Source: DATKZS01 sp035527835 [NCBI: bacterium] (GTDB lineage: Bacteria; RBG-13-61-14). Taken from it: DNA of 56,408 nucleotides. The position numbers and the translations under genes were made by a program. Position 1 is the first letter of the stretch; each line of letters starts with the position of its first letter. The DNA lies in NCBI GenBank assembly GCA_035527835.1, contig DATKZS010000101.1:1-56408 (forward strand), in the 5' to 3' direction. The notes beneath the pieces were generated by a model, which worked only from the letters and a program-made list of their open reading frames with translations, was not told the DNA's origin and made no database searches. Shown here piece after piece: positions 42,021-51,395 of the stretch.

Positions 42021-42063
42021 TGACTTGCTTCTTGATTCTTACTTCTTGCTTCCAGCTTCTTGG
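42021..42063. repeat. Single-arm repeat of 'cttcttgattc' words
   Basis: gcttcttgattcttacttct-type degenerate words between the response regulator and truB. No inverse arm is seen, so it may be a decayed member of another word family. Confidence 0.5.
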
Positions 42064-42094
42064 CTTTTCCTCCTCCCTGACGCATAATCTCCCC

Positions 42095-42979
42095 ATGGCC
42101 GCCAGCGGAATCATCGTCGTCAACAAGCCGGCCGGCATTACCTCCCGCCGCGTCACCGACCAGGTCTCACGCCTCTTCCGCGAAAAAAAGGCCGGGCACC
42201 TGGGCACCCTCGACCCCCTGGCCTCCGGCGTGCTCCCGGTCGCGCTCGGCTCGGCCACGCGCCTCATCCGCTTCCTCGAAGGCGGCGACAAGGTGTACGA
42301 GGCCGTGGTCCGCCTGGGGACCGCCACCGATACTTACGACGCCGAGGGACGGGTCGTGAGCGAGGGCGAATGGCGCGGCCTTGACCCCGCCGCCGTCACC
42401 GCCGCCGTTTCCACGTTCCAGGGCGAGGGCTATCAGCTCCCGCCCATGCACAGCGCCATTAAAAAGGACGGCCGGCGTCTGTATGACCTGGCCCGCCAGG
42501 GCCTCGAGGTCGAGCGCGCGCCGCGCCGCGTCGCCGTCTTCTCCGTCATCACCGTTGCCATCGCGCCGCCCGACGTCATGGTCCGCGTCCGCTGCGGGCC
42601 CGGCACCTACATCCGGTCCATCGCCCATGACCTGGGCCTTAAGCTCGGATGCGGCGCCCACCTCGCCTCCCTCGTCCGCAGCGCCAGCGGACCCTTCACC
42701 ATCGGGGAGGCCGTGGACCTCGACACCCTCACCCCGGAAACCGCCGCCCTTCACCTCATCCCCCTGGACCAGTGCCTGCCCCACTTCCCCGCCGTCGAGA
42801 TTTCCACGGACCAGGCCGCCTTGATCCGCGACGGCGTCGCCATCCCCGCCCCCGAAGGCCTCCCCGCGGCGCCCGGCCAAATGTTCAGGCTGATCCATAA
42901 CGGCGCGCTCGCGGCGGTGGCAATCGCGGCCAATCGCGGCTATCCTCTCGTTTTACGGCCCTTGCGCGTTTTCTTGTAA
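42095..42979 (+). CDS. truB: tRNA pseudouridine(55) synthase
   Basis: Makes pseudouridine 55 in the T-loop of tRNAs; 294 residues. The catalytic aspartate is D40 in GHLGTLDPLASGVLP. PPMHSAIKKDGRRLYDLAR and RCGPGTYIRSIAHDLG are the other family blocks, and a PUA-like C-terminal region is present. The ATG at 42095 starts the conserved IIVVNKPAGITS strand; the longer frame overlaps the upstream gene and repeat. No strong ribosome site is seen. Confidence 0.95.
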   Translation: MAASGIIVVNKPAGITSRRVTDQVSRLFREKKAGHLGTLDPLASGVLPVALGSATRLIRFLEGGDKVYEAVVRLGTATDTYDAEGRVVSEGEWRGLDPAAVTAAVSTFQGEGYQLPPMHSAIKKDGRRLYDLARQGLEVERAPRRVAVFSVITVAIAPPDVMVRVRCGPGTYIRSIAHDLGLKLGCGAHLASLVRSASGPFTIGEAVDLDTLTPETAALHLIPLDQCLPHFPAVEISTDQAALIRDGVAIPAPEGLPAAPGQMFRLIHNGALAAVAIAANRGYPLVLRPLRVFL

Positions 42980-43005
42980 GATCTCGTCTGAAATTGGAGG
43001 CAAAA

Positions 43006-44049
43006 ATGGACAATGCCGATTGTGTCACTTGGCGAGGACGGCTGCTCCCGATTTTGCCGGCCCTCATTATCCTTGCAACCTTGCTCATCTCACCCCGCGT
43101 CATGGCCCAATGCACCGTGTTCTGCTCCTGCACCTGCGGGCCCTACGTCGGCAGCGAAAACGGCGGCCCGTTTTACTCCACCAGCCAGTGCGAAAGCTAC
43201 CGCCAGAACGCGGAGTACCGCTGCTCCACCGGCGGCGCGCAATGCTGGACCTCGTGCTCGCCCTGCACGAACTGCGAGCCGGAGCAGGCCCCGCAGCAGG
43301 AACCGCCGTCAGCGCCCGAGCCGGCCCAGCCGTCGCAGCAGGACATAGACAGGGCCAACGCCCAGAACATCTGGGCGCAGAAAAGCAGCGTGCCCGACCA
43401 GCAGGCCGTCCAGGCCGCCCAGAAACAGATCATGGACCAGATGCAGGCCCTGCAAAAAATCCAGGAGCAAAGGCAGGCCGCGGGACCGGCCCTCACGCAG
43501 CTCGGCTGCGCCGAATACCTTTCCCGCAGCGCCGCCGGCCTGTTCCAAAGCGGCGACTATGACGACGCCGCGGACCTGGCCCGCCAGGCATCGTCCTATG
43601 CCATGGATGGAAAACCGCCCGCGGTAAGCTGCGGCAACGACCCCCTCGCCCGCTTCGAGCCGCCCCCGGTCCCCGCGCCCACCATGGTTCCGCCACCCGA
43701 CCAGCAGCGGATCAAGCTCATTAATGACATCGCCCAGAACACGGCCAAGCTGAAAGACCTGAGCGCGAAGCAGGACCAGGCCCAAAAGCAAATGGACGAG
43801 GCAAAACAGGCCAAGCAATACTGGCAAAAACAGGTGGACACCATCAAAGCATCGCCGCCCAAGCCGGAGGCGCCCACCGATGACATCGTGGCCCAGGCCA
43901 TGGCCGCGCTCCAGCAGTCCGACGACGCATACCAGGACGCGGAAAAATCCTTTAATGCCGCCGGCGCCGACATCAGCTCCGTCAAGGCCGGCCTGGAAAA
44001 GGACCTCAACGCCTTGAACGCGTCCGCCGGGCAGGGAGGCCGGCCATGA
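43006..44049 (+). CDS. Exported Cys-rich coiled-coil protein, function unknown (first of three)
   Basis: 347 residues. A signal peptide (hydrophobic ILPALIILATLLISP, likely cut after VMA) leads to a domain with ten cysteines in about 60 residues (CTVFCSCTCGPYVG ... CWTSCSPCTNC), which suggests disulfides or metal binding outside the cytoplasm. A Pro/Gln linker follows, then Gln/Ala/Lys-rich helices, probably coiled coil. I recognise no family. ggagg lies six bases before the ATG. The stop overlaps the next start (ATGA), and the three genes form one tight operon. Confidence 0.8.
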   Translation: MDNADCVTWRGRLLPILPALIILATLLISPRVMAQCTVFCSCTCGPYVGSENGGPFYSTSQCESYRQNAEYRCSTGGAQCWTSCSPCTNCEPEQAPQQEPPSAPEPAQPSQQDIDRANAQNIWAQKSSVPDQQAVQAAQKQIMDQMQALQKIQEQRQAAGPALTQLGCAEYLSRSAAGLFQSGDYDDAADLARQASSYAMDGKPPAVSCGNDPLARFEPPPVPAPTMVPPPDQQRIKLINDIAQNTAKLKDLSAKQDQAQKQMDEAKQAKQYWQKQVDTIKASPPKPEAPTDDIVAQAMAALQQSDDAYQDAEKSFNAAGADISSVKAGLEKDLNALNASAGQGGRP

Positions 44050-45086
44050 AAACCCATCTCAAGATCGTTGCCCCGGCCCTCTTTATTCTCCTCCTCGCCG
44101 CGGGCGCCGCGCCGCAGGCCTCGCGGCTCGTGGTCGAGGTCAACGACTCCGCCGATTCTCCCGGTTGCCTCCTGGTGCAGGTATCAAGGGTGTTCCCCTC
44201 CGGAAAAATCCCCGCGCCGTCCGCCCAGATAAAAATCTCTGACGGCGCCGGCTACTCGCGCGATTTCACCACCGACCTCATGGGCCGGGCCTTCATCCCG
44301 CTCCAAGACCTCGCCGCCGTCTCCCCGGCCGGAGCGGCCGTCAACCTCACCGTCTCCGCCTCCGCGGGCGATGAACAGGCCCAGCTCAACTACCAGCTCA
44401 TTCCCGCCGATGTCCAGGCCAAAATCCTCGACACCATGAAGCTCCTGAGCGAGAGCGGCAAATCCCAGGTCAGCGCCAAAGATTATGCCGGCGCCCAGAA
44501 CACCTATCAGAAAATGCACGAGCTCGACCCGTCATCCAAGGCCGCCCTCTACGACCTCGGGCTCGCCTGTGAAAAAAACAACCGGCCGCGTGAGGCCCTG
44601 GCCGCCTATCTCCAATACCTGGCAAGCCCCGGCTCCGCCGCCGACCAGCAGATCCAGGCCTCCGGCCTCCGCTTCGCAAGCAGGCGCAGGCCCCAGGGCA
44701 CCGTTAGCCAGTTCACGGTCATCGAGAACATCATCAGACTCGAAAAAACATTGTCGCCCCGCCTCGCCATCTCCGCTGACGCGCAAGCCAGGTTCAAGCA
44801 GGCCGCCGACCTGGCCGCCGCCGGCAATATGAAGGACGCGCTCGCCGCCTACGAAAAGATCGAGCTCCAATGTCCCTGGTGGTCCGAGCCCTATTACGCC
44901 GCCGGCATCGCCGCCGAGTACCTCACCTATCACCGGGACTTCAGCTCCATTGACCAGGCCGTCCGCAACTTCAGCCTGTTCATGGCCGCCGCCGCGCCCG
45001 AGGACCAGGCCAGGAAGGACGACGTCAAGGCCCGGCTCGCCGACCTCCAGGCCGTGAAAAACTACCCGCCCGGAGGCGCCAGATGA
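44046..45086 (+). CDS. Exported TPR protein with an N-terminal beta domain (second of three)
   Basis: 346 residues with a signal peptide (VAPALFILLLAAGAAPQAS). Residues about 28-115 look like an Ig-like or carboxypeptidase-regulatory-like beta domain (IKISDGAGYSRDFTTDLMGRAFIPLQD). From about 135 there are tetratricopeptide-like helices (KDYAGAQNTYQKMHELDPSSKAALYDLGLACEK and a later AGNMKDALAAYEKIE). It probably scaffolds protein contacts in the periplasm. It overlaps both neighbours by four bases. Confidence 0.8.
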   Translation: MKTHLKIVAPALFILLLAAGAAPQASRLVVEVNDSADSPGCLLVQVSRVFPSGKIPAPSAQIKISDGAGYSRDFTTDLMGRAFIPLQDLAAVSPAGAAVNLTVSASAGDEQAQLNYQLIPADVQAKILDTMKLLSESGKSQVSAKDYAGAQNTYQKMHELDPSSKAALYDLGLACEKNNRPREALAAYLQYLASPGSAADQQIQASGLRFASRRRPQGTVSQFTVIENIIRLEKTLSPRLAISADAQARFKQAADLAAAGNMKDALAAYEKIELQCPWWSEPYYAAGIAAEYLTYHRDFSSIDQAVRNFSLFMAAAAPEDQARKDDVKARLADLQAVKNYPPGGAR

Positions 45087-46171
45087 AACGCGCCCGAAAA
45101 TTAATGGCCGCGCTGTGCGCCCTCATTTTCTTGTTGCTGCCGCCCGCCCTTTCCCGCACCGGAGAGCCCGATGTAAGGGGCGCCGCGCCCGCCTGCGGCT
45201 ATGAACAGGCCGAGCATTCCGCCGCCGACTCCGCGAGAGCCGAGGCCAAGGCCCAGGCCGCCCTGCAAAACGCGCAAAAGGTCCTGGCCATGGCCAATGC
45301 CTCGAACTCCCCCGACGCGGCCAAGGCCCGCGACATCGCCCAGCAGGCCGTGGACCGCGCTCAGCAGGCCCTCGAACTCTCCCGCGCCCGGAGCGGCCAG
45401 GACGCGGATCTCCGCGACGCCGCCGGCCGCTGCCAGGCCTGCGCCCAGGGAAAAGTGCTCACCGACAAACTAAGCGATCTCCACGGCCAGGTTGCCGCCA
45501 CCCAGGACCAGCTTATCAAGCTCAGCCGTTCCGTGCAGAACAACACGGCCGCGCTCGAGGCCTGGGCCGCGCAATCCGACCAGGCCGCGCAAGGCGCGCT
45601 CACCGCCGCCACCGACCTGCTCAAGCAATCCCTGCTCGACGGCCTGGTCGAAAAGCTTGAAGCCGACCGCAAGATCCTGGCCGGCCAAATCTCCGAGACC
45701 GAAAGATCATACATTGACGCCAAGCTGAAAGGAGCTCCCGCCACCGAGCTGATCATGCAGGAAAAGCAAAAGATGCTCAGGGACCAGGCGGTGATTGATT
45801 CGGTGCTTGAGGCCAATAAAGTGGTCGGCCGCGCCGCGAACATCTCCGACATCCTCACCCGCGAGACCGCCCTGGAAAAGGCCTATGCCGAACTCTCCAT
45901 GGCCTTGAACGAGCCCGTGGTCCAAAAGGCCCTCTCGATCGGAAAGACCGTCGGAGGCATCGCCAAGTACGCGCCCTCCGTGGTGGACTACGCCTATAAC
46001 GCGACCTCGTGGGCCTGCTCCTACAACCGGGTCAACCAGATGGACAAGGTGAGCGATGATTACCTCGCCGCCATGCGATCCCTCTCGAACCGGATGAAAA
46101 AGCTGAACGCCAGGATCGCCGTGACCCGGACGGACCTCGCCAAGGCCCAGGCCCGCTGCGCCGCCAAATAA
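45083..46171 (+). CDS. Exported coiled-coil protein, function unknown (third of three)
   Basis: 362 residues. A signal peptide (LMAALCALIFLLLPPALS) is followed by long Ala/Gln/Asp-rich helices with heptad-like spacing (about 45-220) and a more mixed C-terminal half with a small hydrophobic helix region (GKTVGGIAKYAPSVVDYAYN). Cysteines C-x2-C (CQACAQ) and two others could pair. I recognise no family. The start overlaps the TPR gene by four bases. Shared composition with the first gene suggests one assembly. Confidence 0.8.
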   Translation: MKRARKLMAALCALIFLLLPPALSRTGEPDVRGAAPACGYEQAEHSAADSARAEAKAQAALQNAQKVLAMANASNSPDAAKARDIAQQAVDRAQQALELSRARSGQDADLRDAAGRCQACAQGKVLTDKLSDLHGQVAATQDQLIKLSRSVQNNTAALEAWAAQSDQAAQGALTAATDLLKQSLLDGLVEKLEADRKILAGQISETERSYIDAKLKGAPATELIMQEKQKMLRDQAVIDSVLEANKVVGRAANISDILTRETALEKAYAELSMALNEPVVQKALSIGKTVGGIAKYAPSVVDYAYNATSWACSYNRVNQMDKVSDDYLAAMRSLSNRMKKLNARIAVTRTDLAKAQARCAAK

Positions 46172-46202
46172 ATGTCCACCAGGACCGACTTCAACCGCGA
46201 TC

Positions 46203-46231
46203 TTTGCACCCCAAGCCCCGGCGGATATAAT
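46203..46231 (+). promoter_or_regulatory. Possible promoter before the first GT-C-like gene
   Basis: TTTGCA (46203-46208) and a perfect TATAAT (46226-46231) are 17 bases apart, about 40 bases before the ATG at 46273. The -35 match is weak. Confidence 0.4.
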
Positions 46232-46272
46232 AACCGGGTAATGGGGTTATGCCGCGGGACAAACTTGACTGC

Positions 46273-47883
46273 ATGGATAGTGGAACCAACATGATCCGGG
46301 CCTTGTTCAAGGACGGCCTTGGCGATAAGCTTTTCTCCCGCCTGGAAGGTTTTTCCCCGGACTGGAACAAGTGGAACACGCGCCTCTTCGCCCTGCTGCT
46401 CTTGGCGCTGATCGCCCATTTCGGCATTTACGCTTACTCCGTCGTGAAAGTGTTTCCTTTCCCTTACCAGTTCAAGGGCTGGGCCGGCGACGAGATGATG
46501 TACAATTCTTGGTTGCTGAGCCAGGGGCAAAATTTCTACGTGGACCCCGCCAAGGAGGTGAGCGCCGCCTATCCTTACAATCCGGGGTTTCAGTTTCTGG
46601 CCGTGCCCCTGGTGAGGATCTTCGGACCCCGCATGTGGGTGGGCCGGCTCGTGGCCATTTCCGGGCTCGTGCTGACCTGGGCGCTTATGTTCCGGGCGGC
46701 GAGAAAACTGACCGGGAAAGCGCTCTACGGATTGATCGCCGTGGGCCTGCTCATGGCGACCTACGGCGCCATGGACGCTCATTTCGACGACATCCATCCC
46801 GACTCCTGGGTCGTGGTTTTCGGGCTCTTGTCCCTGGCCTTAGCCGAGCTTGCCCTCAAGAAGCCGGCTTATATTGTCCCGGCGGCCCTGGCCGCTTTCC
46901 TCTCCTTTTTCTTCAAGCAGCCGGGAATAAGCTTCGGTGCCGGAGCGGCCTGCTTCCTCTTTCTGTCCCGCCCCCGCTACGCCGCCTATTACCTGCTCAT
47001 CCTGGCCGCCCTGGTAACGGCCAACTTCGCCATCGGCCAGGCTCTCACCGGAGGAATGTATTGGGACTACACGGTAGTCGCGCCCAGGGGACAACACATC
47101 ATCTGGATCAAGATTCCCGCCTCCATCTATTCGCTGATCTCCGCCTTCAAATTCACGATCATCTTCTTGCTTTTCATGGTTATCAACAAACCCACCTCAC
47201 TGCCTCTGTCAAGCGCTTACGCCGTGGCCCTGCCCTTTGTCTTTTTTCTCTATGGGTCGGCCTCCGTAGTTTACGGCGGCGGGACCATGAGCAACTTTTT
47301 CCCGGCCACCGTCCTGATCGCGATCCTCCTGGCCTGCGCTCTCCGTTACGTGCGCGCCGGAATGAGCCCGGCCTCGCCCCGGCTGGCCCTGTTGCTGCTC
47401 TCCATCCTCCTGGCCCAGAACCTTTCGCTCTTCACATCGCCGACCCCCATCGTGACTAAGGAACATTACCGGGCCGCCCGGCAAGTGGAGCGGATCATCC
47501 GCTCCACTCCCGGAGAGGTGCTGGTCTTCTACCGCATCGCCTTCGCCTACCTCAACGGAAAAAGGCTTTATGACAACCTGGTGGTCGAGGCCGAATTCAA
47601 GTGGCGCTACGGCGGCCGCCTTGAGTCCCAATTGCAATCCCGTTACTTTGAAAGGGTCATCTCTCCCCAACGGGCCATTAATTGGGGAATGTGGGGCAGA
47701 AAAATATATGATATTTTGTACGAAAACTACGAAGTGGAAACCGTCATTTCAAGCCCGCCCTGGTTTCAGACCACGCCCATGGTGGTTTTAAAGAGGAAAA
47801 GTGGCGGGCAGGGGCCGGGCGACAAATCTCCGGCATCACCCGGCCCCGCCCCGGCCGGCAGACCGCCGGCTCTTCAGGAATAG
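46273..47883 (+). CDS. GT-C-like polytopic membrane protein, paralogue 1
   Basis: 536 residues, about ten hydrophobic helices. The first extracytoplasmic loop has GWAGDEMMYNSWLL with D73/E74, placed as in GT-C glycosyltransferases of the GT39/ArnT type. Other blocks shared with paralogues 2 and 3 are AHFDDIHPDSWVV and FKQPGISFGAG. The C-terminal soluble part holds TPGEVLVFYRIAFAYLNG. The start MDSGTNMIRA is chosen by alignment with the other copies; the open frame begins 24 bases earlier. Sugar transfer to a polyprenyl-linked or lipid acceptor is inferred. Confidence 0.78.
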   Translation: MDSGTNMIRALFKDGLGDKLFSRLEGFSPDWNKWNTRLFALLLLALIAHFGIYAYSVVKVFPFPYQFKGWAGDEMMYNSWLLSQGQNFYVDPAKEVSAAYPYNPGFQFLAVPLVRIFGPRMWVGRLVAISGLVLTWALMFRAARKLTGKALYGLIAVGLLMATYGAMDAHFDDIHPDSWVVVFGLLSLALAELALKKPAYIVPAALAAFLSFFFKQPGISFGAGAACFLFLSRPRYAAYYLLILAALVTANFAIGQALTGGMYWDYTVVAPRGQHIIWIKIPASIYSLISAFKFTIIFLLFMVINKPTSLPLSSAYAVALPFVFFLYGSASVVYGGGTMSNFFPATVLIAILLACALRYVRAGMSPASPRLALLLLSILLAQNLSLFTSPTPIVTKEHYRAARQVERIIRSTPGEVLVFYRIAFAYLNGKRLYDNLVVEAEFKWRYGGRLESQLQSRYFERVISPQRAINWGMWGRKIYDILYENYEVETVISSPPWFQTTPMVVLKRKSGGQGPGDKSPASPGPAPAGRPPALQE

Positions 47884-47922
47884 ATGCTCCAGGAGTTAAT
47901 GGGCTCCGAACCGGGAGGGGGC

Positions 47923-48014
47923 GGGCTTGAGGCCTGGGGCTTGAGGCTTGCGGGGCGATCCGGTCGGCTCGAACGACTTCTGCCTCAAGCCCCAAGCCCC
48001 AGGCCTCAAGCCCC
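47923..48014. repeat. Inverted repeat, 'ggggcttgagg' word family
   Basis: The left arm (47923-47950) is gggcttgaggcctggggctt words and the right arm (47982-48014) the inverse gcctcaagccccaagccccag words. It is the same family as 21916-22021. It occupies the gap between paralogue 1 and the radical SAM gene. A TATAAT at 48103-48108 follows without a clear -35. Confidence 0.9.
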
Positions 48015-48159
48015 TTTCCCCGGGCCCGCTTTATTCTCCGGGAAAATTCGTCTATGTTTTACAATAAATGCATATTGCGGAAGTTTCAGAACCGGGAACC
48101 TATATAATTCATTTCTGAATGATCAAAGGTTTTCGACCCCGCCTTGAATTGGAAGAATA

Positions 48160-49656
48160 ATGGTGGAAAAAAGAAAGATCGAGAAAGTGTTGCTGATCTT
48201 CCCGCCGGTGCGGCAGTACCGGGAGACTTTGAAGATCGCGTTCTCGCCGCTGGGCATCAGCTACGTGGCGGCCATGCTGCGTGATGATTGCGAGGTCCGG
48301 CTGCTGGACGCGGCGGCGGAGGGGTTTCCCCGGGAGGAGATCCTGGACGAGAACTTCATCCGCTACGGGCTGCCGCTCCAGGAGATCCGGGCGCGGATCG
48401 AGCAGTTCGCGCCGGACGTGGTGGGGGTCACGTGTTTGTTCAGCTCGCTGTTTCCGATGGTGCGGGAGATTTGCCGGGAGGTGAAGCGTATAGACCCGCG
48501 GATTCTGACCATCACCGGCGGGACGTATCCGACGTTCATGGCCGAGCATTGTCTTTCGGAGCCGTCGCTGGACATGATCGCTTTGTCGGAGGGCGAGGTC
48601 ACGATGCGGGAAATAGTGCGGGCGCTCCGGGAAGGCCGACCGCTGGGTGAGGTTGACGGGCTGGCTTACAAGGAAGACGGCCGGGTGGTGATCCATGAGA
48701 AGACCCAGTGGGTGATGGACCTTGATTCGCTGCCCTTTCCCGCGCGCGATCTTATGCCCATGGAGCTCTACAAGAAAATCGCCGTGCCCCACGGGATTTC
48801 CGTGGCCAGCACGAACAACGCGCCCATGATCACGTCGCGGGGCTGTCCCGCTCATTGCTTCTTCTGCTCCAGCACCAAGTTCTGGGGCAATCGCTTCCGG
48901 TTCCGCTCGCCCGCTAACGTGCTCGACGAGATCGGCGAGCTGATCGAGAAATACGGGATTGACGAGATCCAGTTCGAGGACGACAACATCACGGCCGACC
49001 GCAAAAGGGCCAAGGAAATTTTCCGGGGCATCATCGAGCGCGGCTACAAGGTGAAGCTCAATCTTCCGAACGGCGTGGCGTTGTGGACGCTGGACGAGGA
49101 GCTGGTGGACCTGATCATCGAGGCCGGGGCCTACGAGATGACCCTGGCCTTCGAGAGCGGCTGCCAGGAGGTTCTGAGCAAGATCATCAAGAAACCGCTC
49201 AACCTGGAGAAGGCCCGCGCGATCACCGGCTACATCCGGAAAAAGAAGCTGCGCACCAACGCCTACTACATCTTCGGGTTCCCCGGCGAGACCATCGAGC
49301 AGATGCGGGAGACCTTCCGCTTCGCCAAAGAGATGAATACCGACACTGCATACTTCTTCGTGGCCAACCCCCTGCCCGGGACCGAGATGTACGAGATGGC
49401 GAAAGCGCGCGGCATGCTACCTCCCGACTTCAATTTCGAGAACCTCGCCTTCACCCGCTCCCCGTACCACGAGGGGGTTTTCCCCGCCGGCAAGCTCGAG
49501 CGCATGGCCGCCCGCGAGTTCCTCAAGTACAATCTCCGTTCTTACCTCCGCCACCCGCTGGTGCTGCTCAAGAAATCGGTGGTGGACATGATGCTCAAGC
49601 GGCCGCGCTGGACCCTGAGCCTCTTGATCCGGATTATAAGAAGGAACTTCATTTAG
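48160..49656 (+). CDS. B12-binding-type radical SAM protein
   Basis: 498 residues. The N-terminal half is a cobalamin-binding-like Rossmann domain (LLIFPPVRQY, SPLGISYVAAMLR, VVGVTCLFSS, ITGGTYPTFM). The radical SAM motif is SRGCPAHCFFCSS, with the QFEDDNITADR and ESGCQEVLSKIIKKP barrel strands and the IFGFPGETIEQ motif after it. Members often methylate or rearrange lipid- or sugar-related substrates, for example hopanoid or polyketide carbon skeletons. Its setting between GT-C-like genes suggests modification of a lipid or glycan carrier, but the substrate is unknown. Confidence 0.88.
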   Translation: MVEKRKIEKVLLIFPPVRQYRETLKIAFSPLGISYVAAMLRDDCEVRLLDAAAEGFPREEILDENFIRYGLPLQEIRARIEQFAPDVVGVTCLFSSLFPMVREICREVKRIDPRILTITGGTYPTFMAEHCLSEPSLDMIALSEGEVTMREIVRALREGRPLGEVDGLAYKEDGRVVIHEKTQWVMDLDSLPFPARDLMPMELYKKIAVPHGISVASTNNAPMITSRGCPAHCFFCSSTKFWGNRFRFRSPANVLDEIGELIEKYGIDEIQFEDDNITADRKRAKEIFRGIIERGYKVKLNLPNGVALWTLDEELVDLIIEAGAYEMTLAFESGCQEVLSKIIKKPLNLEKARAITGYIRKKKLRTNAYYIFGFPGETIEQMRETFRFAKEMNTDTAYFFVANPLPGTEMYEMAKARGMLPPDFNFENLAFTRSPYHEGVFPAGKLERMAAREFLKYNLRSYLRHPLVLLKKSVVDMMLKRPRWTLSLLIRIIRRNFI

Positions 49657-49741
49657 TTGTGGGGATGTCAATCATTATCCACCGGCCCGACGGGAACATG
49701 AGCCCCCGCCAGGGGTCGGGCCGCGGGTTAAACGTGACTGC

Positions 49742-51352
49742 ATGAATAAGACAGCCAATATGATTCGGGCCTTGTTCAAGGACGGCCTCGGCGACAAGAT
49801 TTTCTCCCGGCTGGAGGCTTTTTCTCTGGACTGGAACAAGTGGAACGCCCGCATTTTTGCCCTCCTGCTCCTGGTGCTGGTCGCGCATTTCTGCATTTAC
49901 CTTTACTCCGCCGGAAAGTTGTTTCCTTTCCCTTACTCGTTAAAGGGCTGGTGCGACGACGAGGTGATATACAATTCTTGGTTGATGATCAAGGGGCAAA
50001 ATCCCTACGTGGACCCCGCCAAGGAAGTGAGCGCCATGGGTGTTTACAATCCGGGTATCGGCTACCTTGTGGGGGCCCTGATAAGAATCTTCGGCCCCCA
50101 CTTGTGGGTGGGCCGTCTCGTCGCCATTTCCGGTCTCGTGTTGATCTGGGCGCTGATTTACCGGGCGGTGAGAAAACTGACCGGGCAAGGCCTCTACGGA
50201 TTGATCGCGGTGGGCCTGCTCATGGCGGCTTACGGCGCCATGGACGCTCATTTCGACGATATCCATCCCGACTCCTGGGTCGTGGCTTTCGGGCTCTTGT
50301 CCCTGGGCTTAGCCGAGCTCGCCCTCAAAAAGCCGGCTTATATTGTCCCGGCGGCCCTGGCCGCTTTCCTTTCCTTTTTCTTCAAGCAGCCGGGAATAAG
50401 CTTCGGCGCCGGAACGGCCTGCTTCCTCTTCCTGTCCCGCCCCCGCTACGCCGCCTATTACCTCATCATCCTGGCCGCGCTGGTGGCGGCCAGTTACGCC
50501 ATCGGCCAGGAGCTCACCGGAGGTACCTATTGGGAGTACACCGTGGCCCAGGCCCTGGGACAACCCTTCCTTTGGCGCATCATCCCCATTTGCCTGCGGA
50601 TGCAGGTCTCCGCCTTCAGCTTCATAATTATCTTCCTGCTTTTCATGTTGATTAACAAGCCCACATCACTGCCCCTGTCAAGCCCTTACGCCGTGGCCCT
50701 GCCCTTTGTCTATTTTCTCAACGGATCGGCCTCCATAAGTTACGGCGGCGCGCCGTGGAGCAACTTCTTTCCGGCCGCCGTCCTGATCGCGATCCTCCTG
50801 GCCTGCGGTCTCCATTATGTGCGCACCCGGATAAGCCTGGCCTCGCCCCGAACGGCTTTGTTGCTGCTGACGCTGCTCCTGGCCCAGAACCTTTCGCTGT
50901 TGGCGTCACCGCCCCCGATCGTGACCAAGCAGCACTACCAGGCCGCCCGGCAGGTGGAAAACATCATCCGCTCCACGCCCGGAGAGGTGCTGGTCTTCTA
51001 TCGCATCGCCTTTGCCTACCTCAACGGAAGAAAGGTCTATGATAACTGGCTGATTCTGTTCGAATTCAACTGGCGCCACGCCGACCGCCTCAAGTCTCAA
51101 CTGCAAAACCGTTACTTTGAAAGGATCATCGCCCCGAAAAAGGCCATTGATCTGGGAATGAACCAAAAGAATTTATATAAGCTCTTGAGGGAAAACTACG
51201 AACTGGAAACGGTCATTTCAAGCCCTCCGTGGTTTCAGACCACGCCCATGATGATCCTGAAGAGGAAGAGCGGCGCGCAAGGGCCGGGCGGCCACTCTCC
51301 GGCATCCGCCGGCCCCGCCCAGGCCGGCCAAGCGCCGTCTCTTCAGGAGTAG
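49742..51352 (+). CDS. GT-C-like polytopic membrane protein, paralogue 2
   Basis: 536 residues, the same architecture as paralogue 1. The loop motif differs (WCDDEVIYNSWLM) but keeps Asp-Glu. The N-terminal half is the most divergent of the three (MNKTANMIRA, AMGVYNPGIGYL), while the central AHFDDIHPDSWVV to SRPRYAAYYL block is nearly identical at DNA level. The 3' half is closer to paralogue 3. The 30 bases before the start resemble those before paralogue 1 (ccgcggg ... tgactgcATG), so the upstream region was duplicated too. Confidence 0.78.
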   Translation: MNKTANMIRALFKDGLGDKIFSRLEAFSLDWNKWNARIFALLLLVLVAHFCIYLYSAGKLFPFPYSLKGWCDDEVIYNSWLMIKGQNPYVDPAKEVSAMGVYNPGIGYLVGALIRIFGPHLWVGRLVAISGLVLIWALIYRAVRKLTGQGLYGLIAVGLLMAAYGAMDAHFDDIHPDSWVVAFGLLSLGLAELALKKPAYIVPAALAAFLSFFFKQPGISFGAGTACFLFLSRPRYAAYYLIILAALVAASYAIGQELTGGTYWEYTVAQALGQPFLWRIIPICLRMQVSAFSFIIIFLLFMLINKPTSLPLSSPYAVALPFVYFLNGSASISYGGAPWSNFFPAAVLIAILLACGLHYVRTRISLASPRTALLLLTLLLAQNLSLLASPPPIVTKQHYQAARQVENIIRSTPGEVLVFYRIAFAYLNGRKVYDNWLILFEFNWRHADRLKSQLQNRYFERIIAPKKAIDLGMNQKNLYKLLRENYELETVISSPPWFQTTPMMILKRKSGAQGPGGHSPASAGPAQAGQAPSLQE

Positions 51353-51395
51353 GCCGCGCTCAAGGCATGGGCGCGGCGGCGGAACCAACGGTGAA

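Noticed and set aside
42981-43005. TTG start at 42994 for the first exported protein
   Set aside because: The ATG at 43006 has ggagg at ideal distance and a proper signal peptide follows.
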